From the NCBI RefSeq assembly GCF_037392515.1, contig NC_090292.1, forward strand, positions 43,327,747 to 43,391,746: DNA of 64,000 nucleotides, written 5' to 3'. This document shows positions 44,807 to 56,860 of this stretch, piece after piece. This stretch comes from Haliotis asinina (Eukaryota; Mollusca; Gastropoda; Lepetellida; Haliotidae). Below the pieces are notes generated by a model, which worked only from the letters and a program-made list of their open reading frames with translations, ran no database searches and had not been told where the DNA came from. Position 1 is the stretch's first letter. Each line of letters starts with the position of its first letter. The position numbers and the translations under genes are program-made.

Positions 44807-44865
44807 GTAAGTGAGTTAAAATTTAAAGTCAGTTTGGCAATATTTCAGCCATATCGTGAATAAAA
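44807..44865 (-). repeat. SINE family E tail fragment, minus
   Basis: GTAAGTGAGTTAAAATTTAA AGTCAG then GGCAATATTTCAGCCATATC GTGA. Confidence 0.7.
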
Positions 44866-44919
44866 CAATATGTAGATTAACAATGATTAAAAATAGATTA
44901 TAAAATCCTGTCAAGGAAG

Positions 44920-45096
44920 GACAGTAAAACAGCACAGATCACAGATATAGACAGTAAAACAGCACAGATCACAGATATAGACTGTAAAACAGCACAGATC
45001 ACAGACATAGACAGTAAAACAGCACAGATCACAGATATAGACAGTAAAACAGCACAGATCACAGATATAGACTGTAAAACAGCACAGATCACATAT
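44920..45096 (+). repeat. 30-bp tandem repeat, 6 copies
   Basis: Unit GACAGTAAAACAGCACAGAT CACAGATATA; copies start at 44920, 44950, 44980, 45010, 45040 and 45070, with one or two differences each. The minus-strand open frame (VICAVLLSIS repeats) arises because 30 is divisible by three. Confidence 0.95.
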
Positions 45097-45535
45097 ATGT
45101 ATGTAAATAAAGCTAGTAATGAAATCTAAAACACTTTAGCTATAAGGGACAACACAATATAAAAATAGGTTATAGAGAGATACGAATACTAATCGGAACT
45201 GTAGCGTAGGAGTTAATATAATCACATCCAGCTGATATGAGTGAACGAGTACTTTTGTCAGCAACTTTCCAGCTGTGGCGCAATGACGTGTATAAAACAA
45301 ATGACCATTAATGGCGTGCGTGAAATGTACGAGTAGTTACGAATGGAGTGCGAAACAGGAACCCCCCTTAGGGCCCGCACAACTTTGCACACAACAATAA
45401 CGTCCCCCTTCCATGGTTGTCCTTGACATTGCTGACGTACAGTGTTCCCAGAAATTATTGAGAAAATCTTTGTTTTTTTTCTAATGATGCTAAGATTGGA
45501 AAAAGGGCTTTCACTATGCACTAAGCATACTAAAT

Positions 45536-45595
45536 AAGGGAGACAACTCTTGAAGGCTTAGAAGGCAGCTCATTACGTCAAGAGTTATCTCCCTT
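45536..45595. repeat. Hairpin upstream of the uninterrupted transposase
   Basis: AAGGGAGACAACTCTTGA at 45536-45553 pairs with TCAAGAGTTATCTCCCTT at 45578-45595 (17 of 18 bases), loop 24 bases. It ends 28 bases before the ATG at 45624. The inner bases match the hairpin at 26430-26482. Confidence 0.85.
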
Positions 45596-45623
45596 GTCTG
45601 AGCAGACGGCTTCCTGTGTTGAC

Positions 45624-46613
45624 ATGGCAAAACTTACAGCAAGAGAGAAAAGAAAGCTCATTCTAGATGATTTTGAAAGGGGTGAGGCTGATGCTAAAGT
45701 GTTAGCTTGTAGACATGGTATTCCTCTGTCTACAGTATACAGAACTTTGAAGAATATTCAAACAGGAACCGGGATAGAGCACAAAGCAGGGGCAGGTCGG
45801 CCTAGGAAATTCAGTGTTGTGGATCGCCGAAGACTTGGGCAGATTGTGAGTAGGGGAAAATTGAAAAGTGTTGAGAACATCAGAAATGAAATGATTAGCA
45901 GAGGAAGTCCTCAGGTATACAATGAAACAGTTAGGCAGGAATTACAGAGACTTAATTGGGTGAAAAAACGTGGAATTCCCTCGCCATTGATGAAAGATGC
46001 ACAAAAGGAAAAGCGTTTAAACTGGTGTTGGGCTCATGAAAATCAAGATTGGGATAATGTTTTCTTTTCGGATGAAAGTTCTGTTTGGCTTTTCCCTAAT
46101 TGTGTGAAAATTTGGACCAAAGATACTGTCAAACCTATCTACCAGCGACCAAAACATAGCCCGAAGTTTCACATGTGGGGTGGCATATCGGCTCGCGGAG
46201 TGACGCCATTGTGTGTTTTCACGGGAAACTTGACAAAAGAAAGATACGTTGACATTCTAAATGGTCACCTTCTTCCGACAGCACAAACATTGTATGAAGA
46301 TGATTGGATTTTCCAGCATGATAATGACCCAAAACACACTGCGCGCTACACAAAACAGTGGTTGTCGGGCGAAAATGTTCAAGTTTTAGACTGGTCCAGT
46401 TACAGCCCAGACCTAAACCCAATTGAGAATTTGTGGGGAGTCATGAAGGACAGAATAAACCAAAAGGGACTGAGAAATATTGAAGATATGAAGGCCGAGG
46501 TGGTCCAATATTGGGATACCCTGTCACACGATTACCTACAAACTTTGATGGGTAGTGTGCCTAGGCGTATTCAGGCATGCATTGCTGAGCGAGGAGGTCT
46601 AACAAAATACTAA
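45624..46613 (+). CDS. Tc1 transposase, DD34E, uninterrupted
   Basis: 329 residues from ATG 45624 (MAKLTAREKRKLILDDF); the frame stays open upstream to a TTG at 45594, but no ATG supports that. Layout: N-terminal paired helix-turn-helix DNA-binding region, about 11-110, with an AT-hook-like GRPRK at 58-62 between its halves; then an RNase-H-fold DDE domain with Asp150 in FFSDESS, Asp233 in QHDNDPKH and Glu268 in SPDLNPIENLW. There are 34 residues between Asp233 and Glu268, diagnostic of Tc1. It would bind the terminal inverted repeats and move the element by cut and paste into TA sites. All key residues are present; whether it is active cannot be judged from one copy. Confidence 0.95.
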   Translation: MAKLTAREKRKLILDDFERGEADAKVLACRHGIPLSTVYRTLKNIQTGTGIEHKAGAGRPRKFSVVDRRRLGQIVSRGKLKSVENIRNEMISRGSPQVYNETVRQELQRLNWVKKRGIPSPLMKDAQKEKRLNWCWAHENQDWDNVFFSDESSVWLFPNCVKIWTKDTVKPIYQRPKHSPKFHMWGGISARGVTPLCVFTGNLTKERYVDILNGHLLPTAQTLYEDDWIFQHDNDPKHTARYTKQWLSGENVQVLDWSSYSPDLNPIENLWGVMKDRINQKGLRNIEDMKAEVVQYWDTLSHDYLQTLMGSVPRRIQACIAERGGLTKY

Positions 46614-46736
46614 AACAAGACCGAGACTGTAAAAGGATGATGTTTTAACATGTTTATGTAAGTAAAACGCCAGAAGTTAATAAACGTAATGAGTTACATG
46701 ACGCAACATGATTCTCAATAATTTCTGGGAATACTA

Positions 46737-47140
46737 TAAATCTATACACATGAAGCCATTGCGTGTACACTCAAGGTGTTTATCCTATTATTACAATCTT
46801 GATAGCATGATCATGTCATTGGCACAAAGACTCAGCAAGGTTCTGTAAGGTTTACCTCTGTTTATCAGTAAATATGTAAAACATGATAATTACTTCTATT
46901 TAAAAAATTGACAAAATGCCAGAGTTTATTTTGCTCTTCAGTGTAGTTATACGTGTTTAACATTCCTTAATATTCACACGATGTACTCGGGGGACGATTT
47001 TTTAAGATTCGCTGATATGTCCGACGCTCCGGACTATTAACAGGATGAGCGACAGCGGTGAAGGACAAAACGGAGATCCTGTTCATGACCAGGATGTGAA
47101 GATATTAAAGAGGTTCAAGATTGTGGCTCACTTCGTGAAG
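46737..47140. other. Non-coding
   Basis: Nothing recognised. Confidence 0.5.
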
Positions 47141-47390
47141 CCCTGTGAAGGTCCGGGTTACAATACTGGCTTTCACTAACCCATGCTTGTCTTAAGACCC
47201 GACTGACGGGATCGTGCGGCCAGTCTGGCTGACTTGGTTTATACATACCATCGGTCCCCAATTGCGCAGATCAATGCTCATGCTGTTTATTACTGAACTG
47301 TCTGGTCCACACTCGATTATGTACAGACAGTCGCCATATAGCTGGAATATTGCTGAGAGCGGCGTAAACCTAGACGTACTCACACCCACT
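47141..47390 (+). repeat. SINE family B, near-full, plus
   Basis: CCTGTGAAGGTCCGGGTTAC, AACCCATGCTTGTC, GCTGACTTGGTTTATACATA, AATTGCGCAGATCAATGCTC, CGCCATATAGCTGGAATATT, GAGCGGCGTAAACC and a decayed tail. Confidence 0.92.
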
Positions 47391-47439
47391 GCAACCAGCC
47401 AGTTACCCCCACGACTGTGTAGCATCCAACCAACTATCT

Positions 47440-47575
47440 AACCACCAAACCGTCCAGCCAAGTGTCCATCCATCGAAACACCCAACAAACAAACCATTCA
47501 ACCATCCAACCAACCATCCATCCATCCATCCAAACATCCAACCAACTCTCCAACCAACAGACAAACAACAAACAG
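47440..47575 (+). repeat. Low-complexity CCAAC/CATCCAAC tract
   Basis: Irregular AACCATCCAACC and CATCCATCC units between two SINE copies. Confidence 0.85.
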
Positions 47576-47577
47576 AC

Positions 47578-47690
47578 TACTGTTGATCACTGGATTGTGA
47601 GATCCAGACACGAATATTTACCGACCACAGCCATATAACTGCAATATTGCTGAATGCGGCTTATAACTAAACTCACTCAGTCACTCTTCG
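47578..47690 (+). repeat. SINE family B, 3' part, plus
   Basis: CTGTTGATCACTGGATTGTG, CAGCCATATAACTGCAATAT TGCTGAATGCGG, ACTCACTCAGTCACTC. Confidence 0.85.
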
Positions 47691-48545
47691 TGTATTCATG
47701 GTCAGTTTGGTTGAAGGTGATAGCTCATTACTTCAGTTTTAAACTTTTGCAAACTAGAAATAAAACAAGAAAGTAAAATACTTTACGGATAACTTCTTTG
47801 TTACATGTTGTTGATACCAACAAAATATATTCCTGTTCTTCCTTTATTCTTGAGACTAAGTTTCAACATTAGATTGACTGTAACAAAACAAAAGAATATA
47901 ATTAATTATATGGCTATTATTTTCCTTCACTAAAGTCACAGAGCAACATCATCTTGACATCATATCATATACCTATGACAATGTAGATTATAGCACAAAA
48001 AGTAACTCATTACATTGCATAAATGGCAAGCTTAATATTTCAAACATCTTTAACATCAACTTTAGGCCAAAAGAACACTTGTGAACAATGTTTGAAGTCA
48101 CAGCCATTTTCAATAAGTCAAATCCAAAACAGCAATAAAACCTAAATTATGAAAATATTATTATTGTTATGTTTTGTACAAGTTAAGATGATACCTTTAC
48201 AAACACATTTCACCAATGAACATGTCTAATAAATGAATAATATGCATGAATATGTGGCTTACCATGTCTGGGTCCACATGTGCATGCCACAAACCACATG
48301 GTCATTCTGCCAACCCTATATCAAATTATCTCCCTTCCCATTTAGGTTGACATAAAAGGATCACCACATCAAAAATGAAATGCAGCATTCAAGAATATGA
48401 AATGAACATAAACTTCTAACCCTTACTACTAATTAATATGACAGTATAGTGGTGCATTTGAAACAGTGGAATTATGGAAATATTAACTAAATTCTTTACT
48501 TAGTAAATCAGCTGAGCCATTTAAAGTGAAATAAATGAAATCAAT
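47691..48545. other. Non-coding, AT-rich
   Basis: Nothing recognised. Confidence 0.5.
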
Positions 48546-48690
48546 ATTTGGCCTTTACACATATGGTGCGACGTTTCGGTACAAATACCGTTGTCAAACA
48601 CAGGTGAAGTATTACATTACAGAGGAGACTTATATACATGAAAAGGGATGAAGTAATGACAACATGTAGGTATGAATCAAAGAGATTAGC

Positions 48691-48722
<32 letters not shown>
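48546..48722 (+). repeat. Dispersed repeat G, copy 2, and (CAA)n
   Basis: CACATATGGTGCGACGTTTC GGTACAAATACCGTTGTCAA ACACAGG is the repeat core. A (CAA)n run of 11 units follows at 48690-48722. Confidence 0.7.
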
Positions 48723-50311
48723 GGGATGGTGGTAGTTACGTTGTGGAATCCAATAGTCCATAAGGCACAATCAAAATGCACGTGGCTGATAAGATTAATT
48801 AGCAGCGATAGGCGGAGTCTTCTTATCTGTTGTATTTATCAGTTCATTGTATGCAGATGGGACGAGATATCTCTAGATATGATCAGTAGGTTTGTGTCTC
48901 CGGATTTGAACTGTCTCTGCATTGATTTCTTTTGGTGAAGTCCCGGGGGGTTTTTGATAATATGTTTACATCGTCCCAAGTTATTACCCACCCACTTCTA
49001 AAATGTCAATCAAACAGATCAAATAGAAACCAAACAAGTTTAGATTTATTCCATTTAGTTCCAAGCTAAAAAAAAAACATTGTACAGACATCGTGGACGG
49101 TGGCTGAAAATGAGTCAGGTATGAAATGGCTCCTCGACGTTGATCTGTTTGATTTGACTATCACAGTTAAATCCCATGATGTGTTTTGGTGACTGTTTAA
49201 TGATGTTATATTTCTGCCTAAATCCAGTATTCAAGCTCATGCGTTCTTTTGCCAGACACTTTTGCTTGTCGCCTTGTTGTTTGATAACGTTATTTCAGAG
49301 ATTTATTTCTAAAACGGAGCGTGATTTCTTCTAAATTGAACAACATCCCTTCCGCATCGTGCAATGGTCTCCATTTTGCTGAAAGTACTCATGTCAAGAA
49401 CAAAAACTACTTTCCAAATCTATGGAACATTCTCAGCAATACAGGGATGTGAAGCTAAATCAGCCAAACAGGCTTTAAAGCATTTATCAGAGCTGTAAAC
49501 AGGAGCCGATCCTCTAATCACAAGGAGTAATACTGTATTTTAGACATTTTATTCAACCAGCTTAACAGGGAAATCCACAAGAAAGCCACCTCTGTCACAT
49601 CTTGGAAAAAGAACAAAGTCGATTACACTTGTTAATGGTTGCACTTATGTTTGTTGCCAATGAATTCTCTTTGAAGGTTTCCTTTTGTGAGACACTACCT
49701 TTTTCCATTGTGAGATTTACGAGTGATTTGCGAGGGAACGGCCTTAATAGGACTCACATGGTGAACAAAACCGAGGGGGAAATGATATTTTTAATTCCAC
49801 TTGAGTCCTCCCAAATGATATTTTTCCGTCCTTGTTTTAATTAATTACCTGACGTTGCTGGATGCGCAATGTGATGACTTGTAATGGTCAGTTAGGATCT
49901 GGTGAACGTAGCAGAGAAACACAGTCTATATTTATACATGTGGCGAGTCATTTGTATTCCATGAGACTGTACACTGGCAGTTTTTTTAAGAGTAAACATC
50001 TTTCTCAAAACAACACTTTCATCAGAATTGATGGCAGGAGTTAGCATTGTGATGTGGTTTTTTAACTCATAGACTGCTTTCCACATCTTGCTGAGATGAG
50101 GTTTGGGTGAAGACCAGCCCAGTGACAGCACGTGGGAATTAGTGGATTGTGTCAGGTTGTTAAAGTACTTTCATTGCTGACTGATGTTAAGTAGTTTGCT
50201 TTTGTTGAATGTGCAGTTAACCCAGGGATACTGCATAATTGCATTTAACTCGAACAAGGAAACAGGTGTGGCTATGACACAATTTATATTATTCCAGAAC
50301 GTTCCTTTTTC
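48723..50311. other. Non-coding; perhaps old mobile-element sequence
   Basis: Sequence downstream of repeat G has moderately long but broken open frames on both strands (for example 49602-49844). I cannot assign a family. Confidence 0.35.
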
Positions 50312-50462
50312 AGGTGGTTTGCGGGTTACCTAATGGATAAACCTCTCGCTCATTAACAACTGTCGATTCCCCACTTTAGATGGGTGACAAGTCTATTCCT
50401 GGTTTCCACAAAGGTGATATTGCTTGAATATTGCTAAAAGTGGCATGCGACTTAACTCACCA
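50312..50462 (+). repeat. SINE family A, diverged, plus
   Basis: GCGGGTTACCTAATGGATAA A-box side, GTCGATTCCCCACTTTAGAT B-box side, GGTGATATTGCTTGAATATT GCTAAAAGTGGC, AACTCAC. Confidence 0.8.
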
Positions 50463-51337
50463 ATAAGCGAGAAACTGGTTCCAAACTCATTCTGATAATG
50501 GTACCCGAATTGGGCTACCAAGCTCTGAATGGTAAATGTCTAGAATCTGCATTAGTTTTGGTTTACTTTATACACAAGAACCTGCATTGTTATTAGAGTA
50601 AACAGCTCGCATTGTATCAAATGGCGTCCAAAATACCCTTTGCAATACTGGAAGCGAAAAGATCCTTTTAGATTTAATAACAACGTCAGATGTCAGTGCA
50701 GATAAAACACAGGCTTCGTTATCCCTTCAGACATAACTAACGAAATCTCTTCTCATTCATCAGGAATTTGAGTTTTTTTCTCCGCCCTACTAATGTCTTC
50801 ATTTGGCCTTTTTCCGTTTAAATAACCACAGATGCTGTTTCGAGTTTACAGTGGGTCCACTGCGTCTAGTATGTCACATTTAAACACTTATCTTCTTTAG
50901 ATAATTGTCAGCGCGATCATAAAGGAGTAAGACCTGTGATAGATTTTCCTCATTCCATCTCAGATTCAGCAAAACTGCAGTGGTTAAACCGGAAAGAGAC
51001 AGATTTATCTCCCCTTGGTTAATGACGCGTGTTCCTGTATGAGTGGAGTCTGATTAAACATGCCCGGCTCATATGGAAGGTCACAGCAAACATATTGACT
51101 CTGACCGAGGAGGCCCTTCAAGAACGTGTGTGATAGTGAGTGTGTGTTTACATTTTACATCTGGGAGACATGCATGAATATAATTTCATGAAAATTGTTA
51201 AGACTCACCCACCTGCTTGACGTCCACAAGCGCTCATACCAACATTGATTCCATTTTGCATTGTGTCGTGGCCCCTAAGTGTACATCAGGGTTTACAGGC
51301 ACAAATTTTAAAATCCTTTCAGAGTTACCGGCCGTGC
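50463..51337. other. Non-coding
   Basis: Nothing recognised. Confidence 0.5.
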
Positions 51338-51520
51338 TGTCATCGTTTCCGGTTCGCCTAGCAGCAGCAAGAGTCGTATACTCCCCAGGGAGTTGAGACT
51401 TAAGATACGAGACCTTGATTTAGGATACGAGACTTTGAGACTGACATCAAGTGATCGAGAGAAACATGTACCATCGCCTTGAGCGAGCAATAGTTGCATG
51501 AATATGTGCGCTATATATAT
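51338..51520 (-). repeat. Dispersed repeat F, minus, partial
   Basis: AGCAGCAAGAGTCGTATACT CCCCAGGGAGTTGAGACTT, a short internal duplication (GATACGAGACCTTGATTTAG / GATACGAGACTTTGAGACTG), CTTGAGCGAGCAATAGTTGC and GTGCGCTATATATA. Confidence 0.85.
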
Positions 51521-51904
51521 AATAATAATATATAAATGTCTTTTAATGATAACAATGCGGTTTAAAGAGAAGGGTCATAGATAAAATTACCCCTTGTTGT
51601 TAATGCTGCAATTGCTACTGGTACTAGCACACTATAACTATAGCGACTAATCTTAAAATATCACATTTCTACTGTCACAACAACCACATGCAGGGGAACA
51701 CTTCTGTTTTACTATTGCACTTACCACAACAGTGGCAGCCATTAAACAGTGAAAAAGAACCATAAAATGTCTTATGAGGTATGTTTTTTGTGACGTTAAG
51801 TTTGAGGAGACAAGTCATGTTTTTAGCCATTTCCTTCGATAAACTGTACATATGGTGTACGCCCAGTTTGCCAGCAGCCAGGGAGGGATTACTCGGGATT
51901 AGAG
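51521..51904. other. Non-coding
   Basis: Nothing recognised. The target site of the next SINE is at 51895-51904. Confidence 0.5.
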
Positions 51905-52069
51905 TGTGAGTGACTTTAGTTTTACGCCGCTTTTTAACAATATTCCAGCAATATCACGGCGGGGGACACCAGAAAATGGGCTTCACACATTGTACCCATG
52001 TGGGGAATCGAACCCGGGTATTGGGCGTGTAAAGCGAACGCTTTACCCACTAGGCCACCCCACCGCCCC
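51905..52069 (-). repeat. SINE family A, full length, minus, exact target duplication
   Basis: TGTGAGTGACTTTAGTTTTA start, AATATCACGGCGGGGGACAC, GGGGAATCGAACCCGGGTAT (B box complement), CTAGGCCACCCCACCGCCCC (A box complement). GGGATTAGAG at 51895-51904 and at 52074-52083 is an exact 10-bp target duplication. Confidence 0.95.
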
Positions 52070-52466
52070 ACTTGGGATTAGAGGACAAACATGAATGAGT
52101 GTGTAGGGAAGGTGGTCCGTGTCTAATATGGTAAAACGACTGCCCCCAAAAATAACACTGTGACCTCATTCATTCAATGATTTCAATGGAAGTGGAAGCT
52201 GTCTAATCGGGCACCTATTGGGAATGAGGAAATAGTACGCTTTAGACAACGTGCCAGATTACAGCTATGATGATAAATGTACGAGCCATAGAAGGGACTT
52301 GGATTTCATGCCGGTGTTGACAACTTGCTGGATTAGACAGATGCCGGTTTTTGACAGCTTCTACTGTATATAGTGGAGGGTAGAAGGGGATATTCCACTC
52401 AGCGGAATCTAACTATCTAATAGTGATATCGCATATGCGATAAAGCAACATGTATATAACGCTTCA
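52070..52466. other. Non-coding
   Basis: Nothing recognised. Confidence 0.5.
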
Positions 52467-52525
<59 letters not shown>

Positions 52526-52543
52526 TACATACATACATACATA
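52467..52543 (+). repeat. (CA)n then (CATA)n microsatellite
   Basis: About 27 CA units to 52521, followed by about five CATA units. Confidence 0.97.
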
Positions 52544-52640
52544 TGAAACATTTGAGAAGGAATGGAATCAACTATCACATATTTCCCCTTAATCTTTCTT
52601 CATCATCTGTGTCCTCCCAGACATCATCATTGGCATTTTA

Positions 52641-52813
52641 GGGCGGTGGGGTAGCCTATAGTGGTTAAAGCGTTTGCTCGTCACGCCGCGGATCCGGGTT
52701 CGATTCCCCACATGGGTACAATGTGTGAGGCCCATTTTCTGGTGTTCCCGCCGTGATGTCGCTGGAATATTGCTAAAAGCGGCGTAAAACCAAACTCACT
52801 CACTCACTCATTT
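52641..52813 (+). repeat. SINE family A, full-length reference copy, plus
   Basis: GGGGTAGCCTATAGTGGTTA (A box), then GGTTCGATTCC at 52697-52707 (B box), CACATGGGTACAATGTGTGA, GCCGTGATGTCGCTGGAATA TTGCTAAAAGCGGCGTAAAA, ACTCACTCACTCA. GCATTTTA at 52633-52640 and 52814-52821 is an exact target duplication. The head is tRNA-derived and could carry an RNA polymerase III promoter. Confidence 0.95.
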
Positions 52814-52821
52814 GCATTTTA

Positions 52822-55800
52822 TCAATCTTGTAAACACCTATATCCCCTACTTTTTGAATCGTATGTTATCATCGTCATTAATCTCGCCAACAATCTTATC
52901 AACAGTATCATGAAATACAACCTTCAGGAAACATTAGCACTATCACCATATTACAAACATACATTATTGCAAAATATCACGTTATACAAATATATCACAT
53001 GTATACATCATTGCTGACCTGGATTTTATAGGTGGAATATTAGACAATCGAACATATGTTTCATTTTGACTATAAAACTGATATTTCATAATTTATTTTA
53101 CTAAAATAATACCTGCTGGCACACTGGGGGTACCGCTGGACATATAGTGGATGGTAAAGTCTCCATTGCCCCCAGAATGCCCCAAAGATGCTTGTATGAC
53201 ATCGTACTTACTTTCCGTTCAATATGTTTGTAAAAATGTAATTATAACAATACAAGGATCCCTTTCCCGAAATATGCATACATGTTTGTACAATAACTTA
53301 TGGGGTATGCTTGTGACATTTAGACTGTGGAGACATGTAACGTTGGTACATATAATTTTACTCCAACGTAACAATGTACCTTGTCCCCGGATTCAAAAGT
53401 ACTTGCTTGGGATTGACATTAGCCTCATTTCCATACGCTTGGGAAAATGTACTATCATTAAACATATCGAGTTCAGATAAAGTAGAACGTTACCGGTATT
53501 CAGAGCAATTTAGTCAAACGTTGATAAGCCATAAACAAAACCATAGCTCAAACAGAAATAAAGAAACAAGGGTTCTGGAAAAATGTATTTGCATATTTCC
53601 TGTCAATTTCGACACAGTAGTCCGATTTGTAGACTATTCCCGCTCGTACTATATTCCACACCACGAATGTTTTCATGTTCGGAGACAATTATTATGGATT
53701 ATTATATGGATTACTGGATTATATGTTCCATGACACCTTTTATGTTTTTTGGCACAGCGACTTTGTTATTTGATGCTGATGGTACTACCGGGAATGGTAG
53801 GGTAATGTCAGGTCAATATTTAATGTATATAACGTTGGTTTTATAGCGTAATGAGGAAACACATTCTCCCACAGGCATGATGCAATATGATCAAGCGCTG
53901 AACGAAACAACTTAATCTTTTAAACTCCTTTCCATCGTGCATGTTCCACTTAATTTCAATTCCACAATGACATGTTTTCTGAAGTGATTTTGTTTCGTGC
54001 TTTTGAGGCCATTTTATTTCCTTTTAAACTGGATTAAATCACTTTTTTGTGACTTTCATCAGATGAATCGTTTTACAGTATTGCTGCTGAAGTTGAATAT
54101 CATTATTGAATTCAAACAGGTATCTGTATTTTTTAAAGATAAATTATATGAGATGATTGTAGTGGAGGATTCGAAGTCAGATGTCAAGGATGAGATCCCT
54201 CAATCATACTGTCATGATATGTCAAAATGTCATGTGTCTTAACAACAACGTTTCGGTATTATCGCTGTACGAAAGCACGAAACCTTTTGAATCCTTCTGC
54301 TGTTTCTGAGCTGTGAAAACAACTAAAACTAAAACAGCTTATTTGAGTGTATACAATTATGACTCATTTGTGTGAATGCATCCACCTTTTCCCCTCATCA
54401 TACTGACTCAAAACTTCGTATGCGACATTAAATGACTTACTCACTCACTCACCAGTCAGGCTGGACACTGGTAAGCTACAGTTCATAGTGTCATGGCTAT
54501 CAGTACTGACCATCAGCGATTAGCAGTCAGCCTTAATGATCCTCGTGGAACCCATTCCAAACATTGAAAATCACAGGTCTCGGACAGGTCATCAGTTCTG
54601 TGTGCGGGCAAATTTACACCTTCCCGTTCTGGTGGTACTTCACCTCTGATGTCAGGGGACACATGTACACAATTGGACCAAATTCCTAGACTCCGCTGTG
54701 TCTTCTGCTGTCATGAGCGGATGTGGGACTATTGCTCAATCGACGAGAATCATATATAAACTATATTCAATAGGAGAGTTGTGATCTACGCTATGTGTAG
54801 GATATGACATGACCGGCGAGCATTAATAAGAATAAGCCCGCTTCCCACGGGATATGGGCTTACTTTTCATCATAGCCCACGGGTCATGCTATATCCAAAG
54901 ATATACTTAAGATATGATTTAAATATTTGGTATTCACTGATGACAATCAACTGGGGTGAGGCTATCAGGCAACGCCATGCACATGTGCAGCTACCCGAGC
55001 TACTCGTCTTGCGAGGAATACAGGGAAACATTCACATTCTTCACAACGATCCATCGTAGCTTACTACGTAAAACCGCCAAGCTAGTAAGCGAAGGGTGCG
55101 GGTCCGAAACCTGATGTCGACACTGTACATATTGGACATTGTCAATAATGTCATATTTTATGATCATATTCAGAGATGGCAAGACAAAGTCATATCAATC
55201 TTCAAAAGAAGTAATAATTCAAATTTCGGGCACAAATGGACGTTATTCAGATAATGTGTTGTGTTGATATGAGGAATCAAAGATATTTTTGCCCTTTGCC
55301 TTATTTGTAAGCCAGAAAGGTCATCTCAACACAATTTTGTCTTGGTTTAAAATGACCACAACAGCTGATATTTAGACTCAGTTCACAATTCTGTGTATAC
55401 GTTAGTTCAGAATTTACTTAATGTCACGGAACAGCTTAGTCACAGGAACAGGAGCATTTGTAGCATATCTTTTAACGTCATTGAGTCTCAATAGTCGTGT
55501 GCGTTCAGATGTATGTACAAGAACAGTTTACTCGATGGCCAAATAATCATGTAAGAACATACCTATTGGAATCTACAAAAGCATGTTGAGTCTCCACAGG
55601 GTTTCAGATGCAGACAACTTTACATGCAGAAGAACCGCGACGTCCCAAACATCACAAACTGTTCTCCCAGTTGGGACTCAATAACACATAGATACATCCT
55701 CTGTGGTCCCATTAAGTAATTCAAATAACTACAAGTCTCCCTCTTGTCTTAACGTCACGTGTAGCTCTATATGGATACGTCCATCAGACACAGCATATTG

Positions 55801-56739
55801 ACTCAGACCAGACAAAGGTTTAATCCCCCCAATGCCAAACGCCAGGCAACGAACCCAGCACCACCAGTATTCCCAGAAACTTCTCTCAGGGCAGACACTA
55901 ACGCAAATTACACCGTTCTTACGGTCATCAACAGGTAGAATGTATTAAGAAACTAAATGAGTCAGTGCTGGATGCATCTACAAACATGCAACTGATAAGT
56001 TCAGATCGTGGATATGTTGATATTCTAGATTTTTTGGGGTTGTGTCTCCTACATTTATTTCAAAGAGGAAACGATCAATTAATACAACTTTTAATCAGGT
56101 TATGAAACATAATTGACAGTTTCCTTTAGGAAGAAGTACCGAGACCGATTTGTATGAGGCTGGTGTTCAGTTGCAGAAGTCTACCTAACGTGAAATCATC
56201 CAATTGTTTTAATTGCACAGTGAACGATTGAAACCGGAGTATTGAGTTGTGGTCAACGTTTCGTCTTCCCCAGACCTGCAAATTGGGGTCTATTTTAGTG
56301 TAATTGAACCTTTCATTGTGGTCACCTTTAAAGTCTGTAAGACTTGCGGGCCATCGAATGATATGTTTAAAAAGTGTTATTGGGTTCCAGTGTCTAGTCC
56401 CTGCTGAGACTTCTTGTGTCAGACTCTGTATTCACAGTCTGGGAGTTGGGGTAATACTATCCATCTCCGTTTACTGCAGCAATGCACTCCGTCACTTTTT
56501 GTCACTATGTTCTAACTTTCTCGTCGCTATGTTGCTAGAATATCGCCATACTATTTTGCGATACCTTCAAGGATTAATCCGCTCGGCTCTAGCCTGAAGG
56601 TGGAGTCACTTTATTAGTGTGAACAATTTATTCAATACAATAGCAGAAATAGCATTACAGAATCTGTAATTACAAAGGGTCCTTGTTTGAGAAGCATTCC
56701 GAATTCGGAGTACCAAGGAAGGACACGAATATGTGAATG
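52822..56739. other. Large non-coding stretch
   Basis: About 3.9 kb without a recognisable gene or well-preserved repeat. Open frames at 53151-53480, 53374-53733 and 56304-56597 have no family resemblance and no supporting context. A solo (TCAC)n scrap lies near 54435-54453. Confidence 0.45.
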
Positions 56740-56860
56740 GACTACCTCCTTATTTGAGTGAGAGCGACGTTTCGTTTCTGGATAAATTACGATGGTAGTG
56801 AAGACCCATGGCGTCGTGTATGTATGTTGTCTCACCGGGAGAAGTATGTGGTACTGATGC
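56740..56860 (+). repeat. Dispersed repeat G, copy 3, diverged
   Basis: ACCTCCTTATTTGAGTGAGA GCGACGTTTCG, then TAAATTACGATGGTAGTGAA G. It aligns in outline with 30225-30300. Confidence 0.5.

Larger units (their letters stand above)
45440..46736 (+). mobile_element. Tc1-type DNA transposon, complete-looking (1297 bp)
   Basis: Left end CAGTGTTCCCAGAAATTATT GAGAA; right end in reverse complement TAGTATTCCCAGAAATTATT GAGAA. TA target duplications lie at 45438-45439 and 46737-46738. It has one uninterrupted transposase gene in plus orientation. It is related to the dead element at 26332-27619: the inner end motif and the overall plan are the same, and the proteins align throughout. Confidence 0.93.

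Noticed and set aside
44898-45092. Open frame of VICAVLLSIS repeats
   Set aside because: By-product of a 30-bp tandem repeat; no start context or family.
52651-52720. Functional tRNA gene
   Set aside because: A and B boxes are present, but there is no acceptor-stem pairing, and SINE body and tail follow with target duplications.
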